Positions 59,901 through 64,000 of a stretch of 64,000 bases of DNA are shown in pieces; position 1 is the first letter of the stretch, and each line of letters opens with the position of its first letter. The stretch lies in NCBI RefSeq assembly GCF_027744825.2, contig NC_071342.1, forward strand, positions 11,117,501 through 11,181,500. Reading direction: 5' to 3'. The stretch comes from Synchiropus splendidus (Eukaryota; Chordata; Actinopteri; Syngnathiformes; Callionymidae). Both the position numbers and the translations under genes were made by a program. The notes beneath the pieces are model-generated. The model was not told the origin of the DNA. It did no database searches and saw only the letters and a program-made list of their open reading frames with translations.

Positions 59901-62121
59901 TGCTCTTTTTGGTGTAAATATGGCATCAAGCAACACAAGACTGTACCTCCCATCGTCGCGCCTTCAGTAGACACTGGCACAAATGTTTTGTCATTTCGAC
60001 ATCAGCCAACCTCACGAAAAGACAACTGCGTGACCTCAACTCATCTCCCTTCGAAGGCGTCACATATTCATACATGCCATGAGAATTTTCTCATTGAAGC
60101 TGAGGTCAGCCGGAATCAAACGGTCCCCCTCCAGCGGCAATCCAAGAAGATGGTTGGGGCTACCATGATGATGACCATCATAAACTCCTCATTTTACTTG
60201 ATTTGTGCCGCAACCTGAGTGTATACCGAGACATTTATACTAAACAGACATGTAAGTGAGCAAGCCTGGTTCCACTGGTCTGGGAGCCTTTTTTCATCTC
60301 CCAGTCAGTCGGTCTCTGTAGATTAAATTTGCAGTCTATTATTGGTAAAACTGTAGCGATGGGTCCCGCAACAGTGATGTTGCATCTGTCAACAGGATGC
60401 CACAATCTAATCTCAATGTCTTTGTGGATCTAGGGTGCAGCTCCAAGGGAAATGTTGTCTGCAAAGTCATTTCATGATCAACAGAAGTTTTCATTTTTTG
60501 CTGAACCTGCTGCTTAAGTGCACTCATACTGCAAATCCCATAATGCGTTGCAACAATCAAAACTCCAACTCCATGAACTAGCGACATTTAAGCAGCAATT
60601 CTTTGTCAACGTCTCGTCCTACTACCTGCGTGCTGCGCAACATATGGAACCATCTTGATCTCCTACCGGAGAATAATGTATTTATTTTGATCTTTACCCA
60701 GTTTGTCTAAGATTTTCGACTTGTCTTGTTCCATTCCAATTCAAATTCATTTCAAGGTATAATTTAATTTAGAAAACTTAAAAACATTGGAAAAACGAAT
60801 TTTTCTGAATAGAAATATGTAAAAACAAAGAGTCCACAGGCATCCTCATTCACATCGTTTTCACGTTTTCACATTACCATACATGATCACGTTACTTAAA
60901 GACATGAAATAATCGATCAGTTGCAGCCTGCCACCTCTTCAGTATGTCTCCAGGACCCAGAGATGTGCAGGTGGGATCAGAGCCTTCGACCCCTCTCACC
61001 CTGGTGATGGACTGTTTGTCCCTCTTCCCTCTGGCAGGAGGCTACGGCCCAGCCAGACCAGAACCTCCTGTCACAGGAACAGCTTCTTCCCCTCGGCCGT
61101 CCTTTGTTGTTTTATTTTATTTTATTTTATTTTGAAGCACTTTCCTAGTTGGTGGGACCCCCACTGACCATGGCAATGAATTCTATTCTGATTCTGATAA
61201 TAATAAATGGAAAGACCAAATCCCACCCATTATCACTGGAAGGGTCCGTCGTACCTCATGTGACCATGAGCTTGACTTATGGTGCTGAAAAGATGGCACA
61301 GCCTTGTTAGTGAGCTAACACCAATTTTCCTGCTCATCTTTCCCTCCAGCTGTGTCTGTTACACGTTGCTATCTCACTTCCTCCCAATAACAATGTCGTG
61401 TTTAATGCTCTACAGGCAGCATAACAAGTATCACAGCGACAGGAAAAACGCCTCACCTTAAACTTGTGCTTGCGGTTGTTCAGCTGCATGTAGAGACGGT
61501 GAGGTCCATTCCAGTTGCCGTACACAATGTCCGTCTTGCCGTCTCTGTTGAAGTCCCCGAGAGCTACTCCTCTGCCGTGCTGCATGGGGTCCTCTATTCC
61601 TAAAAGGAAAATAATATCTTCATGACTGAGCGTCACTGTGCACTTAGGATAAAAAGAGCTTTAAATATGCCACAGCAGTCTCACTTAAGGCCCGGAGGCC
61701 ACATCTGACCCGCGATATTATTCTAAGTTGCCTGCAAAGTCATTTCATGATCAACAGAAGTTTTCATTTTTTGCTGAACCTGCTGGTTAAGTGCACTCAT
61801 AGTGCAAACCCCATAATGCGTTGCAACAATCAAAACGTCCTGATGATCAGTCTTGAACTTGCTCTCCTGGTGACGACCAGAGCAGAGGTGTTTCTTAACC
61901 TAACTATAAAGACTGATGGTGGGATATTCCTCCGTAAACTAGCGACATGTATGTAGCAATTCCTTCTCAACGTCTCGTCCTCCTACCTGCTTGCTGCGCA
62001 ACATCAGTAAAGGTTCCGTCGCCGTTGTTCTTGAACAAGAAATTGGGTCCATATTCGTTGTCACAGAACACGTCGGAGAAAGTCTTACTGACGATTGGTC
62101 CGACCACAACGCCTCGTCCTC
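50779..62121 (-). CDS. crtac1: Cartilage acidic protein 1 (ten 3' exons; 5' exons beyond window)
   Basis: Secreted or cell-surface glycoprotein of cartilage matrix and neurons. Its membrane isoform (LOTUS) is described as a Nogo-receptor antagonist. Ten exons join with consistent phases: 62121-61987, 61599-61457, 55797-55661, 53636-53554, 53362-53262, 53199-53031, 51540-51395, 51324-51282, 51214-51071 and 50900-50779. Together they have 1223 coding nt. In order they encode FG-GAP/VCBS calcium loops (NNGDGTFTD, DFNRDGKTDI, DFDNDNELEV, DFDGDGRLEL), the ASPIC/UnbV domain (NSWLRVIPRTRFGAFARG through HFGLG and VYWPDG), a Cys-rich EGF-like domain (DKDECTQFPSVCPPDRPICT) and a tail with a hydrophobic stretch. 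The signal peptide and first FG-GAP repeats of the family are missing because the window ends. No upstream exon was found between 62122 and 64000. Confidence 0.95.
51071..51214 (-). CDS. crtac1: crtac1 exon: EGF-like domain
   Basis: The exon has 144 nt, acceptor CTGTAG and donor GTAAGC. It encodes DKDECTQFPSVCPPDRPICT, NTYGSFKCRAKRRCNQGFEP and NDDGSACV. D-x-(D/N)-EC and NTYGSF(K)C mark a calcium-binding EGF-like domain. Confidence 0.95.
51282..51324 (-). CDS. crtac1: crtac1 microexon: CGHGFALNEYGRCT
   Basis: A 43-nt exon between introns of 70 and 67 nt. The acceptor is TCTTGCAG and the donor GTTGGT. It encodes CGHGFALNEYGRCT, equivalent to human CGQGFSQQENGHCM, and supplies the first cysteines before the EGF domain. 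Confidence 0.92.
51395..51540 (-). CDS. crtac1: crtac1 exon: ASPIC/UnbV domain, second half
   Basis: The exon has 146 nt, acceptor GAAACAG and donor GTACCA. It encodes KDMATNVEVYWPDGRSVARP, LEPSEINSVLEIHYPRDEEE and VTTPVEIE. V-V-WPDG near the end is the typical close of an UnbV domain. Confidence 0.95.
51541..53030 (-). other. crtac1: crtac1 intron containing a hAT element
   Basis: A 1.5-kb GT-AG intron. About a third of it is the hAT element at 52080-52616. The rest shows no gene. Confidence 0.85.
52080..52616. mobile_element. hAT element with perfect 8-bp target duplication
   Basis: The element starts CAGACCTGCGCAAAGTG and ends (reverse complement) CAAGGGTGGGCAGTTA. It is flanked by identical CTTTAGAC 8-mers at 52072-52079 and 52617-52624, which fit the hAT preference nTnnnnAn. 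The 537 bp are AT-rich and non-coding, in the crtac1 intron between 51540 and 53031. Confidence 0.85.
53031..53199 (-). CDS. crtac1: crtac1 exon: ASPIC/UnbV domain, first half
   Basis: The exon has 169 nt, acceptor CTCTCAG and donor GTGAGT. It encodes GATNSWLRVIPRTRFGAFAR, GAKVVVYTKRSG, RIIDGGSGYLCEMEPVAHFG and L. The pattern WLRV..., GA(R/K)V..., GSGYL and HFGLG defines the ASPIC/UnbV domain. Confidence 0.95.
53262..53362 (-). CDS. crtac1: crtac1 exon: FG-GAP loop DFDGDGRLEL
   Basis: The exon has 101 nt, acceptor GTGCAG and donor GTGTGT. It encodes AVATDFDGDGRLELLVSHGE and SAAQPLSVYKVNQ, the last visible FG-GAP/VCBS calcium loop. The next intron has only 62 nt. Confidence 0.95.
53554..53636 (-). 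CDS. crtac1: crtac1 exon: RREHGDPQIEEL segment
   Basis: The exon has 83 nt, acceptor TTTCAG and donor GTCAGT. It encodes RREHGDPQIEELNIGEASEP and EGRGTG. One nucleotide carried in completes the preceding Arg codon. Confidence 0.95.
53637..55660 (-). other. crtac1: crtac1 intron, 2.0 kb
   Basis: A GT-AG intron of AT-rich, mostly unique-looking sequence with no recognisable gene or complete transposon. Confidence 0.85.
55661..55797 (-). CDS. crtac1: crtac1 exon: FG-GAP loop DFDNDNE
   Basis: The exon has 137 nt, acceptor CTCTTCAG and donor GTACAC. It encodes DIASQKFSMPSPVRTVIAAD, the loop DFDNDNELEV, FFNNIAYRG and SANRLF, ending in phase 2. It closely follows the human order DIASPKFSMPSPVRTVI...NNIAYR. 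Confidence 0.95.
58490..58516. repeat. (TTTAA)n pentanucleotide repeat
   Basis: Five tandem TTTAA units lie inside the MITE in the large crtac1 intron. Confidence 0.9.
58625..58674. repeat. Perfect 21-bp inverted repeat (hairpin)
   Basis: Arms 58625-58645 and 58654-58674 are fully complementary around an 8-nt AAAGCATC loop. The arm includes TCCCTGAACAAAAGCAAACA. It is embedded in the MITE at 58409-59045. Confidence 0.95.
60354..60921. mobile_element. Rearranged copy of the 19-kb hAT-type element
   Basis: The start TAGCGATGGGTCCCGCAAC parallels CAGTGATGGGTCGTGCAAC at 18993. GTCAACAGGATGC is shared. The stretch from CCAGTTTGTCTAAGATTTTC (60700) to about 60905 follows 19226-19420 closely. The middle (about 60458-60643) is instead a copy of the crtac1 sequence at 61731-62004. 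The right terminus is missing. Confidence 0.65.
60458..60643 (-). repeat. Copy of a crtac1 exon-end plus intron segment
   Basis: 60458-60563 matches 61731-61836 with about three or four differences. 60575-60643 matches 61936-62004 with under ten. The 100 bp between (61837-61935) are absent from the copy. The matched part includes the last 18 nt of the crtac1 exon 61987-62121 and its donor. The exon-like bases are 60626-60643, with GT at 60625-60624. Confidence 0.8.
60935..61205 (+). mobile_element. LINE (L2/CR1-like) 3' end fragment
   Basis: The region around 61037-61110 reads as a reverse-transcriptase ORF C-terminus, including CHRNSFFPSAV after Arg-rich codons, the usual end of fish L2/Rex-type LINE proteins. 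A (TTTTA)n stretch (61111-61133) and a tail ending ATTCTATTCTGATTCTGATA follow. It is heavily 5'-truncated. Confidence 0.6.
61457..61599 (-). CDS. crtac1: crtac1 exon: FG-GAP loop DFNRDGKTD
   Basis: The exon has 143 nt, acceptor CTTTTAG and donor GTGAGG. It encodes IEDPMQHGRGVALGDFNRDG and KTDIVYGNWNGPHRLYMQL. The calcium-binding loop and YGNWNGPHRLY are near-identical to vertebrate CRTAC1. It ends in phase 0. Confidence 0.95.
61731..62004 (-). repeat. Parental segment of the crtac1-derived duplication
   Basis: This spans the 3' 18 nt of a crtac1 exon, its donor and about 255 nt of the following 387-nt intron. It is judged the source because the exon part belongs to a conserved coding exon. 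The intron also has a short hAT-like GGCCCGGAGGCCACATCTGA at about 61688-61708. Confidence 0.7.
61987..62121 (-). CDS. crtac1: crtac1 exon: FG-GAP region, first exon in window
   Basis: The exon has 135 nt (2 nt + 44 codons + 1 nt), acceptor TGGACAG and donor GTAGGA. It encodes GRGVVVGPIVSKTFSDVF, DNEYGPNFLFKNNGDGTFTD and VAQQAG. This corresponds to the human GRGV...GPNFLFHNRGDGTF segment. Its last 18 nt and adjoining intron have a copy at 60.5-60.6 kb. Confidence 0.95.
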
Positions 62122-64000
62122 CTGTCCAGAAGACAAGATCGACAAAGGCACCAGAGTCAGTCACGGGGCAGGAAACAAAGGTTTTGACTGAGGCAGCAGT
62201 GAGAGGGCAAGGACAGCTGCATCAGAGAAGTGGACAGGGCAAGATCATTACTGCCTTTCCAGACCATTTCCTCCGAACCGGGTAAGGTCTTTCTGCTGAC
62301 GCAGACTGTACCGGGCACATAAACATCGCTCAGCACAAACACGCTGGCAGTCTTTGTGTTGACCACACGCTAATTATTACCTCACAAAAGGTTTGGCCCT
62401 CGTTCTTTACTGAGGTAAACTCACATGTCCTTTAAAGAAAAAAACCTTCGGGAAAAGTTGTACAGTACCAAAACATTATCGTTTTATTAAGTTCGCACAT
62501 GGAGCCTTCACATCTGTACGACAGGAGTCTTAGGAAGAAGCAAAGTGAGAGTAACTAAAACACACCACAGGGAGGTGAGATTAGGATGTTGGGTAATGAA
62601 CACAGGAGTGATGTATCGGGAGAAGAATTATGAGGTGCCACAAATCTGGGACCAGAGTCAAGGGAGGGGAGGACAACAATTATGTGTGGAAAAACACACT
62701 GAAGATACTCATCACTATCAAACCTCACCTCACGTCAGCCAGCATTTAGTTTATGGTGAACCATGATGTTGTTAATAGTGGAGCTGTCATGTTTGTTTGT
62801 CGGGATTTGTGGCGTCCAATGAGCTGAGTTCAATAAAAAAGTGAAAAGATCAACTTTCACAGGGTTTTCGCTTATGGACGCTGAGTTTGAATTGTATATC
62901 AGTATGAGTTGCTGCAGTACACCTGGCCCCAGTGTCCCTTATGTTGAAGCAGAAAAAGGGATGCCCCCTGGTGGTCCTGAAAAAATGCCTTTTTAAAATG
63001 CCTTTCAGTTTGCCTCATGAGAGTGCCATACAGGCTCCCATCCTCCACTGGTTCTACTGCACCTTACAATTGAATTATCCGTGTAGGGACAAAAATGACA
63101 GTTCCACGAACATGGGATGATTCCGTCGTTGAAGGGACGGGTGGAAACTGCAGCTTCCGAGAAGGATATGGTGCTGTGATTTAAAAAGTTAAGCTTGTTT
63201 GTTTTGAAGCGGGACTTAAATTTATTATATTTTTCGGACTATAAGCCACTACTTTTTTCTCGTGGTCTGAACTCTGCGGCTTAAACAACGACACGGCTAA
63301 TACATGAATTTTTACTCGGGATGCCCCAATCGATCGAATTCATATCGGTGTGATCAGTGAATGCCGATCATTGCCGATCACAAAATCCGATCACATGACA
63401 CTCTGATGAAGCACCGCTCGAGGTTTGTGATGCCTCCGCTCCTTCTTCCCTCCCTGCGACTCACCGCTCGCTTAGCAACAGCATTTCTACTGTGGAGGTT
63501 TTTTTTCAGTCTGTCATGTAGAGTTTGCATCCTGCAGCACATGCACGTTATAAGGCATCAATGCCACAAATTAAACACGATATTTAAAACACCAGCACTT
63601 GATGGAGCACAGTGAGTTTTCCATGCTCATGAGGTCGCTGCTGTTTTGCGTGTGTCAGATGCAGCGTTCTTTGGCCACCTGAATCTGAAACTTTTGCAAA
63701 TGTCCAGAGTGGGAACGTTCATGAAAGAGGTCGAAGACAGCTTCTTCAGCTGAGTGCTCTCCCTGTCTCTCGGAGCATCCCTTGTTTTTACAGTCTCAAG
63801 AGTGTCTGCAGGCAAAAATATTGCGCCTCGTCATATTTTATTTACCTTTAAAGCGCTCAAATAGCGCTGTTTTTGCCTGTGTGTCTGCAGCTCTGCCAAC
63901 AGAGACTATCTACTGGAGGGTGAAAATATTGCATTTTGAACACTTTAAATGTAAATAATATGTGAGGAGTTCATGATTCAATATCAAAACATTGCCGAGT
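62122..64000 (-). other. crtac1: crtac1 upstream intron (incomplete)
   Basis: No exon was recognised. Two dispersed-repeat signatures lie at 63225-63420. One is TTTTTCGGACTATAAGCCAC with CTGCGGCTTAAACAACGACA. The other is a GGGATGCCCCAATCGATCGA block with repeated GATCA-type motifs known from fish hAT-like elements. The preceding crtac1 exon must lie beyond 64000. Confidence 0.6.
63225..63420. repeat. Dispersed fish-type repeats (two adjoining families)
   Basis: The first part carries TCGGACTATAAGCCACTAC and CTGCGGCTTAAAC. The second starts GGGATGCCCCAATCGATCG and contains several CGATCA motifs. Both resemble abundant fish repeats as I remember them. Boundaries are not defined by visible inverted ends. 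Confidence 0.45.

Larger units (their letters stand above)
55798..61456 (-). other. crtac1: crtac1 large intron, 5.7 kb
   Basis: A GT-AG intron holding a MITE with an internal hairpin (58409-59045), a unique-looking block (59325-59715), a rearranged hAT-like copy containing a crtac1-derived segment (60354-60921) and a LINE 3' end (60935-61205). Confidence 0.85.

Noticed and set aside
63627..63815. Minus-strand 62-codon frame next to hAT-like repeats as a transposase exon
   Set aside because: No BED-finger or hAT dimerisation motif is visible. The length is within chance expectation.
62122..64000. Search for the preceding crtac1 exon
   Set aside because: No minus-strand frame with splice sites matches the expected FG-GAP/signal-peptide segments. 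The exon is presumed outside the window.

Overview
The window is vertebrate nuclear DNA, almost certainly from a ray-finned (teleost) fish. Three intron-containing genes can be rebuilt exon by exon with GT-AG junctions and unbroken reading frames. Several introns are only 62-70 nt long, as is common in teleosts, and the intergenic DNA is full of small DNA-transposon remnants of types known from fish. No bacterial-style gene organisation is present, and nearly all other open frames are chance or repeat-derived.

Layout. (1) 4804-14313, minus strand: a complete sfrp5-like gene for a secreted frizzled-related Wnt antagonist. It has 3 coding exons and 321 codons (frizzled cysteine-rich domain, short linker exon, netrin-like domain). 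(2) 14.4-37.1 kb: intergenic DNA with a dead mariner transposase fragment, a hAT-type element with perfect 8-bp target duplications, MITEs and microsatellites. (3) 37230-47399, plus strand: a complete golga7b gene of 5 coding exons and 159 codons. A CpG-rich promoter precedes it, and its last intron carries the signature of a minor-spliceosome (U12) intron. (4) 47.4-50.8 kb: the space between two convergent 3' ends. (5) 50779-62121, minus strand: ten 3' exons of crtac1 (FG-GAP/VCBS repeats, ASPIC/UnbV domain, EGF-like domain, hydrophobic C-terminus). Its first exons lie beyond the right edge.

The order and orientation sfrp5(-), golga7b(+), crtac1(-) match, from memory, human 10q24 (SFRP5, GOLGA7B, CRTAC1), so this is a conserved syntenic block. 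The genes are not known to form one pathway. They are respectively a Wnt antagonist, an accessory protein for palmitoyl-transferases, and an extracellular-matrix or neuronal-surface protein.

The most interesting items outside the genes are: a copy of a crtac1 exon-intron boundary inside a hAT-like element in the next intron; two near-perfect 21-bp-arm hairpins; a TA-flanked MITE nested in a hAT element that still has 7/8 matching target duplications; a second hAT element in a crtac1 intron with a perfect 8-bp duplication; the U12-type intron of golga7b; and a tight cluster of homeodomain-type sites in sfrp5 intron 1. I found no convincing new gene system. One 160-codon open frame with a TGF-beta-prodomain-like motif is reported as weak.
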